Below are positions 23,955 to 33,718 of a stretch of 64,000 bases of DNA, one piece after another. Position numbers and translations under genes: made by a program. Every line of letters begins with the position of its first letter. The stretch's first letter is position 1. The DNA is from Lojkania enalia (lineage: Eukaryota; Ascomycota; Dothideomycetes; Pleosporales), in contig ML986635.1 in assembly GCA_010094045.1 (NCBI GenBank), positions 97,071 to 161,070 of the forward strand, given 5' to 3'. Under the pieces are notes generated by a model. It worked only from the letters and a program-made list of their open reading frames with translations. It made no database searches and was not told the origin of the DNA.

Positions 23955-24690
23955 GTGTTCCCTGTTTCAGTTCTTATGTCTTGTGGAGTATTCAGGGCGT
24001 ATTCGCTAAAGGTGCATGGTGGAGGAATTGCGTTCTAGGGCCTATACACTCTTGTTCCCTAAGTTCCATTCACATTTGTTTGCTGGTGGTAACATACTTT
24101 CTTAGATAACATGGGCGGAAGCATTCTTGATATATATATATAACCTATTAGGACATCGATAGTAATATGCAGGAGATGGGGTGAAAGAAAAGCTAAACAC
24201 TATGCATTGTCTTGGCGTACCTGTGCAGTTATGTACCTGTCCCGGTAGTCGCAATTCCACAACCACCGACTGTGTGCCGATCGCCGACATATGCAGGCCT
24301 CATCAGGCAACAACCTACTGTCAACGTAATGCGACGCGCTTCTCACTCATATAAGGATCATGAGACGGACATTCGTGGCATAGTGGTTGCATCTGGACTC
24401 GTGTTGTGGTGGCTGCAATGCTAAAAATGGGGGGTGAGTATATTGTTCTTTGACACGGAAAGAATGATTACCGTTTGCGTACCCCAATGAAGCCAGAGCA
24501 TAAAGGCATTGACAATGATATCCGACTGAAAGACATCCCGCTCGACCCCGCAGCCTCGAGGAATATTTATACATTTTGGCCTTTTAAGTACTTTGTCTTT
24601 ATTTTCTGGCTATTTCCCCTCAGAATCCTTCTAAGTTATATCAATTGATTTACCATTGTTTGGACGGGAGGTCCTGTGAAAAGCTTCGAT
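23955..24690. other. Intergenic, upstream of the monooxygenase gene
   Basis: 736 bp, AT-rich, with a TATATATATATAA tract at 24131-24143. A stretch at 24376-24420 looks faintly like a tRNA A-box but has no B-box. No gene seen. Confidence 0.4.
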
Positions 24691-25992
24691 ATGGCGCCAG
24701 AACATTGGTTGGCCAGTAAACGCATCGTGATATCTGGAGCCGGCATCAGCGGACTCTCCTTCACGCTTGCTCTTCATACGCTCTGGCAATCTGTGTCCTC
24801 CAGTCCGCCACCATCCTTAACCCTCTATGAACGCGATCCTTCCGCCGTGCCAACAGGAAGGGAAGGGTACTCTCTCTCCCTCCGCTCGGACCGGCCCTCC
24901 GCTGGCATACAGGCCCTCCAGAAATTAGGACTACTAGATAAGCTATTGGAGGTCTGCGTCACGTCCCTCGGCGGGCCCGACAGCAAGAAATCAAAAGAAG
25001 AAGGCCAAGGTGGCTTCATCGTCTGGGACAAAAACTTCAAAAGAAAGCTGAAAATGAGGAGCAAGACGCCGAAAGGATGTCCCGTCGCCGGGATGCGCAT
25101 CCACCGATCCGCACTGCGGAAAACGCTTGCTGAAGCCGTCTCAGCGCTGCCGGGTGTGGAGATCAAATGGAACACGCCGATCACCGGCGCGCACAATTCC
25201 GCCTCGGGCGCCGTGGAGGTTGAGCTCAAGGACGGGGGAACTACAACATGCGATTTACTGATTGCGGCGGATGGCTCTTCGAGCAAAATCAGGACGCTTT
25301 TGCGGCCGAGAGATCGGTTGCAGTTTGCAGGGCCAACATGTATTTTCGGGACCACGTCCATCACGATGCACCCCTCGCCTTCCCCGGCTCATACGAAGGA
25401 GTTTGGAACGGTAATTAGCGGCAAGGGACCGGCCCTGTTCATCGCGCCAATCGATCAGGAGAATATTGTATGGAGTCTATCGTTCTATGAAGACGATCCT
25501 TCCATGCCGAAGAAGCAGCCCCTCACGCACGAAGAATGCAACGCTATTCTTGCCGAAGCAAAGCAGAAAGGCAAGGTCTTCGGACTGAAGTTCGAAGAGA
25601 TGGTCGACGGGACCGAGGAAAGGAGTGTGGCGAAGTTCAATGCGAGGGACAAGGAAGGCTTTACGCATTCGATGCATTATATTCAGGAGGCCAAGTTTAA
25701 AGGGCTGGAAGGCATGGTTGTATTCCTGGGCGATGCGAATCATGCCGTGTCGCCGTTTGCGGGTAATGGTGCGAATTTAGCGCTCATGGATGGGTGGGAT
25801 TTTGCGGAGAGTCTGGTGCGGGAGGGAGCATTGGAGGGCGCTATCAAGCGATATGATAAGCTGGCCATTAGGAGAGCGAAGCAGATTGTTCAGTTGAGCC
25901 ATTTCAATATTAGGGTGATGCATAGTGAGGGATTGAGGTTACGGTTGTATATGATGCTGTTGAGGATCGTTAAGTTATTGTTTTTTCTATGA
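24691..25992 (+). CDS. FAD-dependent aromatic-ring monooxygenase (salicylate hydroxylase-like)
   Basis: Intronless, 433 aa. The N-terminal Rossmann motif IVISGAGISGL binds FAD. The second FAD/NADPH motif is LLIAADGSSSKIR (DG motif), and the third is VVFLGDANHAVSPFAGNGAN (GD motif). This order defines class A flavoprotein hydroxylases acting on aromatic substrates. The region MRIHRSALRKTLAEAV is the usual helix before the substrate domain. The extreme C-terminus is hydrophobic (LYMMLLRIVKLLFFL) and might be a membrane tail. The substrate cannot be inferred: no biosynthetic partners adjoin it, so it looks like a solitary catabolic or detoxifying enzyme. Confidence 0.88.
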   Translation: MAPEHWLASKRIVISGAGISGLSFTLALHTLWQSVSSSPPPSLTLYERDPSAVPTGREGYSLSLRSDRPSAGIQALQKLGLLDKLLEVCVTSLGGPDSKKSKEEGQGGFIVWDKNFKRKLKMRSKTPKGCPVAGMRIHRSALRKTLAEAVSALPGVEIKWNTPITGAHNSASGAVEVELKDGGTTTCDLLIAADGSSSKIRTLLRPRDRLQFAGPTCIFGTTSITMHPSPSPAHTKEFGTVISGKGPALFIAPIDQENIVWSLSFYEDDPSMPKKQPLTHEECNAILAEAKQKGKVFGLKFEEMVDGTEERSVAKFNARDKEGFTHSMHYIQEAKFKGLEGMVVFLGDANHAVSPFAGNGANLALMDGWDFAESLVREGALEGAIKRYDKLAIRRAKQIVQLSHFNIRVMHSEGLRLRLYMMLLRIVKLLFFL

Positions 25993-26635
25993 TTGGGGGA
26001 GGGGAGAGTGGTAATGAGGAGGATCAAAGCGATTTAGGTAGTTAAAGTCTGTGAAATTTAGTATTTGTGTTGAAGGAATTTATTCGTGTAATATGAGCTG
26101 CCCGTTTCATGATGTATATTTAATCTGATGCGCCATTTGCATGACACCCTCCAATGTCATCTTCCCATAGTATGCCCTCTGGCAGCGTCGCAGATATCTC
26201 ATCATTTTTCGTTCCTACTCAATCATCCTATATACATCCCTCACTCTAGTTTGTCGTATTGATGATCAAAATCTTATATTATGATAACTTGGTATCATCT
26301 CTTTTAAAGTCCCGAGGCCAGCAACCAGTCCCCAAGAAATGCCTGAGCTGGTTCAAAACCCAAAACTATGTCCTTCCTACCCCGCAAATGTTCACGGGTC
26401 TGGTATCCAGCGAAAGGAACCAGTGCACCTAATCTATAACCATTAATGGTAATGCCCTAAAATTTACTTGTCTCAATTCATGAGAAGATCGATACCCACA
26501 ACTCCACGCCCATCATAAGCCATCTCCCCAGCAAACCGATAAAAAAAGAGAATTCAGCCAAAGACAAATAAAGGAGAAGCGTGAATAATTGTAAAGAACG
26601 CGTGGAAGAAGAGGAAACGTAAAGAACCTTGTGCC
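25993..26635. other. Convergent intergenic region monooxygenase/GT25
   Basis: 643 bp between converging stops, AT-rich, presumably 3' UTRs. No gene or repeat noted. Confidence 0.4.
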
Positions 26636-27976
26636 CTACTTCAGGCACTTTCCCTTTCTTCCGACCTGCTCTTGCAAGTATTTCAGTCGCTCGACATCGT
26701 TATCCGGGAACGAGAACGCGCCGCTCCAGAATCCGCACTCGATATTCGGTGTCTGGTGACGGGAAAGGATTTGCTGTTGTCCGGCCAAGTCAACAGGCGG
26801 TACTCCAAATTGCTCTCCAACAATCTTGCTAATCTGCCCAATTTGGCTGTCTCCCGGCATGTGGTGGAATAGCTCGGAGTTGAGCGTCCAACATCGGAGC
26901 CCAGGACTCGTGTACTTGTCCCGCAACTTGGGATCTGGGTGCGGGTTTGGATTACCCGCGATCGTCGGTGATGGGGTCTTGAAACCTTTCTTACATGCAT
27001 CTAGCAGAGCAACATCGAAGGCTCGCGGGCCCTTTGGTGTTAGTTTCTCTGGTGCAAAATCCGAAAGAAGACGCTCAGCAGCTATGCGTGTAATAGCGTA
27101 GCCAAATGAGCAAAGAGGAAACTTGGATCGATGAAACGCGCGAGTGTGGTCGAGAAGCTTGAGCTTTTCAAATAATTGTCGAGTAAATGGATGAAGCTCT
27201 GGCTTTCTTGGAATGGTTGGATCATAATATACTGTATGAGGTAGACTATCTAGAGTGAAGCCTTGATTCTTGATTCCATGGTCAGAGACTTCGTCGAAGT
27301 AGTCACCACAATGACCCAAGTACAAGACATCCCACGAGGCTGGATCGCCCCAATAGTGGATGCTGCTTTTGTTGCCGTTGGCCCATGGCGAGAATCCGAT
27401 CGCAGGTGGAAGAAGGGAACGCGCAGCCCCTGCTGCGAGCGGAATTTGAACGCTGCGAAGGCGAATATCCCAGTCTACATCGTCTTCAAGTATCAACGCC
27501 GTTTCGAGCCCGGAATCTAGGAACCTGTCCAATAGCAAGTTAGCTTGCCATGCATATAGGACCTCGGTCAAAAAAAAAAAAAAGGCTTGAAATCTGTCAT
27601 ACCATTGTAGAGCATTCCGATGGCCCATCCAAGCGAGGATGGAGCCTATCTGCACTTTGTCGACCTCGTTGTTGCGAAAGCTTTCCACGTCGCGATTGGT
27701 CCAGATAGGTTGCTGTGGGATGGTCAGGTCGATGTCAGTTACGTTTGCGGCTTGCAGAAGCGAGTGGCGTCGCTCCGATTCCTCTTTAGAAACGACTACT
27801 ATCGCTCCAAACCCAAGAGTTGAGTTTGCTGGAAATTTATCTGGCGTTTTCAAAATGCCCAAGGTGCATTCCAAGTGGAAGCGGCGGTCTTCTTTGGTAA
27901 TATTCTGGATGAGTACGAGGATGAACACAACGACCACTATCATGGGCAGCAGCCCCCGCCTCCTCGACACCAGCAT
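26636..27976 (-). CDS. GT25-family glycosyltransferase (LPS-type), type II membrane protein
   Basis: Exons 27976-27603 and 27524-26636 give 420 aa. The start is the first in-frame ATG and is followed by a short basic patch and a signal anchor (LLPMIVVVVFILVLIQNI), implying a Golgi-type topology. The GT25 core shows IVVVSKEESERRHSLL near the start, then LETALILEDDVDWDIRLR with the acidic metal-binding residues. The C-terminal half has CSFGYAITRIAAERLL and the conserved FDVALLDACKKG. The 78-nt intron (27525-27602) is in frame and stop-free, and contains an A13 run, so the genomic frame reads straight through; removing it joins NALQW to FLDSGLETALILEDD, which fits the family. Acceptor sugar unknown. 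Confidence 0.85.
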   Translation of the reverse strand: MLVSRRRGLLPMIVVVVFILVLIQNITKEDRRFHLECTLGILKTPDKFPANSTLGFGAIVVVSKEESERRHSLLQAANVTDIDLTIPQQPIWTNRDVESFRNNEVDKVQIGSILAWMGHRNALQWYDRFQAFFFFLTEVLYAWQANLLLDRFLDSGLETALILEDDVDWDIRLRSVQIPLAAGAARSLLPPAIGFSPWANGNKSSIHYWGDPASWDVLYLGHCGDYFDEVSDHGIKNQGFTLDSLPHTVYYDPTIPRKPELHPFTRQLFEKLKLLDHTRAFHRSKFPLCSFGYAITRIAAERLLSDFAPEKLTPKGPRAFDVALLDACKKGFKTPSPTIAGNPNPHPDPKLRDKYTSPGLRCWTLNSELFHHMPGDSQIGQISKIVGEQFGVPPVDLAGQQQILSRHQTPNIECGFWSGAFSFPDNDVERLKYLQEQVGRKGKCLK

Positions 27977-28904
27977 GGTCGTGAGAAAGGTAGGGAGGCG
28001 TATGTGAGAAGGGGACCGCAGAGAGAGGGAGGTGAGGACATATCGAAGGCATGAACCCGGCAGTCGGACATTCAAACTGGAAGCAGGGCAACGGGCAGTC
28101 ACAGTGAACCATGGTTAGCAACACGGAGTAGGACCGTACCATCAATCGACCCTTCCGCAACTAGCATCGCGATACATGCGGAACGATCGAAGGTTTGTGG
28201 AGTGGGTGACAGAAAGGGTCTCTTCACTGTCCGTTAAGGGGGTTATATTGTCAGTAGACGCATTCTGCCCCAGCCAAGTGAGCAGTGGTGTAGAACAGAT
28301 CTTGGGCGATCCAACGACGGGAGGATTCTGGGCTCATAGGCCTGCTCGGTATCACGGGTGGACCCGGTGGCCACAGTTCCTTAGTTCCCGTCCCCTAAAG
28401 GTAAAACAAGACGTTGAGAAACTTGCAGTCAGTGGGAATGGGTGGTCGGCACACCCGGCGGCGCCAACCCGTTTTGGGGAGATCACGTGCCGTTGAATGT
28501 CTTGAACCATTTCATGCGCCGAGATCCAAACCGGGGCGGAGCATGCGCCACAAGCGGACTACGACAACACCGCCCTCTCCCTACGATTCAGGACTGCCCG
28601 GCCCTCAGCTTTTTCAATCCTTCTGAGCGAGCGTGCGTGCGACTGTTCTCCCTCTCCTCTGTTATTTTCAGCAAACGTTTCCTTGTACCATTACCCGTGA
28701 TTACTGCGTTGCGTATCCCGACACCCTGAAACCGACCGAGCCGTGGACCACGCCCGGCTGCTCGTCCGCTTCCTGCACGGCTTCCCGCAACCCCTTCGGG
28801 CTCTTCGTTTTCAGAGCAAATGGATCGCTGTCCCGCCAGATAGTCGTCACAAACATTCTACGCCCGCTCTACCACATGCATACGACTCTTGTCTTTTCAT
28901 AGAA
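27977..28904. other. Divergent intergenic region GT25/pfa3
   Basis: 928 bp between two divergent starts. Short frames on both strands have no support. Presumably both promoters. Confidence 0.4.
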
Positions 28905-30903
28905 ATGGCCACATTGGGGTCTCCGTCCCCGCCTTCCTCGCCCTCCCGAACGATGCGCCGCCGGGGTTGGGCCAGGAAGTTCGAGCGATATTGCTGCAAC
29001 GTCCTCACATACTTTCCACTCCTTTTCGTGTATGGGTTGACTTCATGGGCCGTGTGGGTGGAAGCCGGCATTGGCTTTGCGCCCACTAAGAATGCTTGGA
29101 CAGGTACGCGTCTCTCCGTCTGATCTCCGCAATAGCATAGCGTCACTTCGTAAGAGGAATACCGCACCTGAAGTATGCCAGCTGCCGAGCCTGCTACGCA
29201 CCATATTCCGCAGGCGAAAACAAATACCTAGATGTTCTTTTCGAAAGCTTGGAATGCGTGACTGACCCGCGACCTTAGGCAAATTCTCGTCTGCCCTCGG
29301 CGTCTTCTTCTTCATTATGCTCAATTGGAGCTATACTACCGCCGTTTTCACCGATCCCGGCTCGCCCCTCGACATGACCCACGGCTACACTCATCTGCCG
29401 ATGCAAGAAAATGGAGGCTTGCAGTTCACTTCCTTTACTGTCAAGGCCTCCACGGGTGACATTCGATTCTGTAAAAAATGCCAGACAAAGAAGCCGGACC
29501 GGGCGCATCACTGCTCAACGTGCAAAAGGTGTGTTCTGAAAATGGACCACCACTGCCCGTGGCTTGCCACCTGTGTTGGATTGCGCAACTACAAACCATT
29601 TTTGCTGTTTCTCATATACTTGACGTTATTCTGTTGGACCTGCTTTGCTACTTCTTCGAGCTGGGTCTGGAAAGAAGTGCTAAGCGAAGCACAGTATACT
29701 GAATCACTGATGCCTGTTAATTATGTCCTTCTTGCCGTTCTCTCTGGAATTATTGGACTCGTTATTACCGGATTCACTGGCTGGCACTTGTGGTTGACCA
29801 TCAGGGGTCAAACGACCATTGAGAGTTTGGAAAAGACGAGATATCTTTCACCGGTTCGGAATGCCATGAAAGATCATTTTAACGACCGCAACTATCTAGA
29901 TGCCCAAGCCAACGGACGACTAAGCATAGGTGATCAGTTGCGCGAGATCCACGCAAATGTCCTTCCTGGAGTGACTCGGCCAGAAGAAGGCGAGTCCCCC
30001 TCTCGGTCAGCCTCTCGCTCCCCTGCACGGGACTCAGTACGAGTGAGCAATGGCTACTCACCTCCAGGTTACAATTCATACGAGCAACGAGAACGCCAGC
30101 AGAACTACGACCGATATGCATCTTATCTAGACGAGCGGGATAACGAATTGCTCCCCAATGCGTTTGATTTGGGTTGGCAACGAAACCTTGCCCACGTTTT
30201 TGGGTCAACATCTATGTTATGGCTCGTGCCTATTTGCAACACTACTGGAGATGGATGGTCATGGCAAGCAAGCAGCACGTGGCTTGCTGCACGTGAGCGT
30301 GTACGGAAAGATAGGGAGTACGAAGATCAACTCCAAAAGCAGCGAGAGCGAGCTGCGGGATGGGGCGTCGACTCACCCACTGAAGCCGAATTCAGGAGAA
30401 CTGGAAGGGTACCCGAGGGATGGCAAGTGAACCGAAACTCCCCTCCAACACCAAGACTCCCACGTCGGCCCGAGTGGCAGTCTCCCCGTCGCAATGGTGA
30501 AGAAGCTCGATATCTGACAACATCCAACGGAGTCATGTCGACACCGCTCGAAGGGCGCCGAAGTCCCAGCAAAGCTGATCAGATCCTTGGCCGTGAGCGG
30601 GGCATGTACGCTGATGGTGACATGCAACTCCAACCTATCGATCGCCGGAAATTCGACCAGTATAACTATGTCTCAGATGACGATGAGTACTCCGACTCCA
30701 GCGACGAGGAACGAACAACCAGCCGCAAGCCCCCTCTGCGGAAACCACAACCTCCAGCGTCTAAGACCAAGAACTGGAATGATATCCCAGATGACTTCCT
30801 ACAAGCTGTACCGATGGGCAGACCCAGGAGGAATTCGGAAAGGAGCCAGGAAAGGAAGCAGAAAAAGGCTAGCGAATGGGAAGATTGGGGGCAGGATAGC
30901 TAG
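28905..30903 (+). CDS. pfa3: DHHC palmitoyltransferase (Pfa3-type)
   Basis: Exons 28905-29103 and 29279-30903 (175-nt intron) give 607 aa. Two N-terminal membrane segments (about 28-48, and ALGVFFFIMLNWSYTTAVF) precede the Cys-rich domain: FCKKCQTKKPDRAHHCSTCK, then DHHCPWLATCVGLRNYKPF with the catalytic DHHC Cys. Two more segments (FLLFLIYLTLFCWTCFATSS and VLLAVLSGIIGLVITGFTGW) follow, then the conserved TTxE-like LRGQTTIESLEKTR equivalent (IRGQTTIESLEKTR). The long C-terminal tail is Ser/Arg/Pro-rich and hydrophilic. Pfa3 in yeast palmitoylates Vac8 at the vacuole; that substrate is inferred for this homolog. Length agrees with mould Pfa3 proteins. Confidence 0.9.
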
Positions 30904-32234
30904 GCGCGCGAAATATAATGGAATGATATTTGTTTTGAATAGAAAGGGCATTTTTGGGGGCGTGTCTCTCCTGGCTTGGATCTAAGTTCCTTTTTTTCTA
31001 CTTCGATTTGAAGATCTGGATGTGGATATCTATTGAAGTTTTTTTTTTTTTTTTTTTTTGGGCTAGAGATTTGGATTGGATGATTTATGTATGATAAGGT
31101 TCTGTTTTTGGTTCAGGGGTCCTTTTGGATTTTGGGGTTGGGGTAATGGGATTTGTTATTTGAGAGATTTGATATTGGGGTGTGATGTGAGGCTGGGGGT
31201 TTGAGTGTCTCGTCCGCGCTAGAGATTGCAGTGACGCAAGCCAATGCCCTATACCCACTTGTTGCCTCATGCACACTTGACTGCGGGGTTCGCGTTGTTG
31301 GGATTGGAGTAGGAATGAACATATGATCCGCGCTAATGATTGCAGTGCAAACGCTGCCATTCACGCTACTCAAGGTTATCATATAACCTATTAGGAGATG
31401 TGGGCCATAAACGTACTCGACGGGGGTTATAAGGTTGTGTGCGTATGTCGTATTATATGCTTCTAATAAAGTCGCCGGCATTCCCATTGAGCAAAGTTTT
31501 TTTTAAATCCTCTGAAATCATCGTGCTAGGTGTCCACGGATAACTAATATCTTCTTTTTAAAGTCTTGTGTGGATTGGTTTTCACGCATGAGTTCCATTT
31601 TCGAAAATAGTAAGAGTACGTGAATTTCTTTTCTTCGTTCTCAAATACCGTATTGCTAATGAGCTTGCGCATTCAAGTTGAGGCAGACGGGAGCACGCCT
31701 TTCACAATAATAGAATTTGGAAGGCTAATAACCCATAGCTGTATTGGCATGAATGGACTTTCAAAAATGGGAAGGGCGGTGGCGAAGGACTATCAGAGAT
31801 ACCTAACACCGTACAATAAGATAAGGATATAGGTTCACATTCCGTCGTACAGAGGAAGGCTTAGATATACGATTTGATGAGATTGACAATCAACCGACGA
31901 GCTTCAATTGTATTGATATCGAATCCTTAGCCTTTTATGAAGCCATTGAAATATCTCTGGGCCTAGAGATCAGGGTGACTTCTAGCCGCCTTCCTCTTCG
32001 TAAACTCCGCCCACAAGCCCTTTACACAGCCAATCAATTCTCTTAGCCAAAAAGCCTGCAATATTCCGTACCCTTTATCGAGGACGGTCGCAGTAAGCAC
32101 CGTCTATCCATCAGTCAGCACCCCATCATGCAAATACAAGCCCTCCATACACCTACAACCGAAGAATAGCAGCAGTTCTAAGGAATGCAACGATACCACC
32201 TTGAATTATCAAAGAACGTGAACAGATCCTCATC
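30904..32234. other. Gene-poor AT-rich intergenic region
   Basis: 1.33 kb holding a T21 tract (31039-31059), long G/T-skewed sequence, and a 124-codon minus frame (31113-31487) that contains an imperfect 21-bp repeat. No recognisable gene. Confidence 0.4.
31039..31059. repeat. Poly(T) tract, T21
   Basis: An uninterrupted run of 21 T just downstream of pfa3. Confidence 0.9.
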
Positions 32235-32582
32235 CTACGGACCTAGGATATTGATGCTCGGATAAGCTCCGCAGGGCGGCTTCCTAAATACCCCTTCCTC
32301 AGCCGCACACACTCACAATTCCTTTAAAGGCTTCGAAAGACCATTTCCTTACCCGTGGAATTTGCAGATTACTTTTTGGTCGATCCAAAAGTAGCGGATC
32401 AGGGCCTCGAATTGGCGGCAGTCGTTCTTGGCGTAGAGTTTGATGCGGTCGCCGTCGTCTTCAGGGCCAGATGTCAAGACGGGGGAGGTACTGTTATAGA
32501 AGGTCTCGCGGAAGACTTTAAGGGGGACACTGAGGACGAAGGTGATGCCCAGGAGGAGAGTGATGAGAGTGGTGAGGCGCAT
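32235..32582 (-). CDS. Small secreted Cys-containing protein (candidate effector-like)
   Basis: Exon 1 (32582-32353) encodes a signal peptide (MRLTTLITLLLGITFVLSVP) and a short mature part with two Cys. It meets a stop just after KVICKFHG unless a GTAAGG intron (32352-32284, 69 nt, TTTAG acceptor) is removed. Splicing joins exon 2 (32283-32235) in frame and adds a third Cys (KPPCGAYPSINILGP), giving 92 aa. Small size, signal peptide and no membrane segment suggest secretion. No family is recognised and the small-secreted-protein label is descriptive. The unspliced alternative is a 77-aa protein. Confidence 0.5.
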
Positions 32583-33718
32583 GACTACGGGTTGGTGGGC
32601 GCTGGATGTGTGACTGGGAGGAAGAAGTCAGGGGACTGGAGAAGATGGGAAAAGGGGAAAAGAAAGGGTGAGGAGGAAGAGAAATATGTATGCTTGAGTA
32701 CCGAGATAGCTTTCTTACCTCAATTTCCAGTGCGTTAAGGTGAGTGAGTGGGATATCAGTTCACCGGGTTGGTGCGGATGCTCCGCTCTGATTGGTGTCT
32801 ATGGGTTGGATCGTTTGCTCTATTTAAGACTTAGTGTTGGAATCTGGGGTCGGAAATGGCAGGTCTGGATTGGAAACATGCTAGATGGTGTTAAGGTCCA
32901 ATGTTACGATCTTGTCAAAGTCAGGGAAGACGCTGGCACGCCGCTAGACAGCCAGGCCCCAAAAGTCCTCTCCTATCTCAATCTACCAGCTTTATAAACA
33001 CCATAAAGTACCATGTCTTATCACATACCCTCAAATAGCCATATTCGTCTTACTACATTTGCTATCGCAGGTGCCGTCACATGTAGACTGCAGGCCTGAA
33101 ACCGGCATTGCGACGAGTATGATGCTAGATTGAGTTCCTCGTGGGAAAGAACACGCTATTTGAACTTTTGGGTGTATGGGGTTGAGGATGGCATTGTTGA
33201 GACTCTATATATATCAATGGAACAGTGGAAAGTTGGCAAGCCACAGACCCATATAAAAACCCCTAGATCACGTAAAGCAACCTAGCCGCAAGATAAAAGC
33301 GTTAAGAAATCGTAATTCATGTCTACGCAATCTATCATCCACTACGAAAAGGTGCAATAAAAGGGGAAAAAATACTAGAAGGGGTGACAAACAATCATTG
33401 AATAACTACCAAGGAGAAGCAGACAGATGTAGGTACAATTCCCATGTTCCCTACACTTCGACTTTTGTGAAACTCCCCTCCCCCCAACATATATACCTCC
33501 CAAAGTTGGATATCAATGCCTACATACCAAGAAAGCGACATGTCATGCTCGACGAAACGACGAGTTCAAGTACATATAGAAAAACAAACGCCCAAGGAAG
33601 AAAGCCGCAATACTAGAAGAAGTGCCCCACAACCGTCACAAGAACGACAGTATCATCGCATCGTACACCATTTACAGATTCCATTCGTACAGGCCCTCCT
33701 CAATACACTTCTCACATA
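32583..33718. other. Intergenic between the small secreted protein gene and the Mhp1-like gene
   Basis: 1.14 kb upstream of the small secreted gene and downstream of the large LRR gene. AT-rich with short unconvincing frames. No gene seen. Confidence 0.4.

Noticed and set aside
24376..24420. tRNA-like stretch (TGGCATAGTGGTTGC)
   Set aside because: It resembles an A-box but there is no GGTTCRANYCC B-box and no acceptor stem could be paired.
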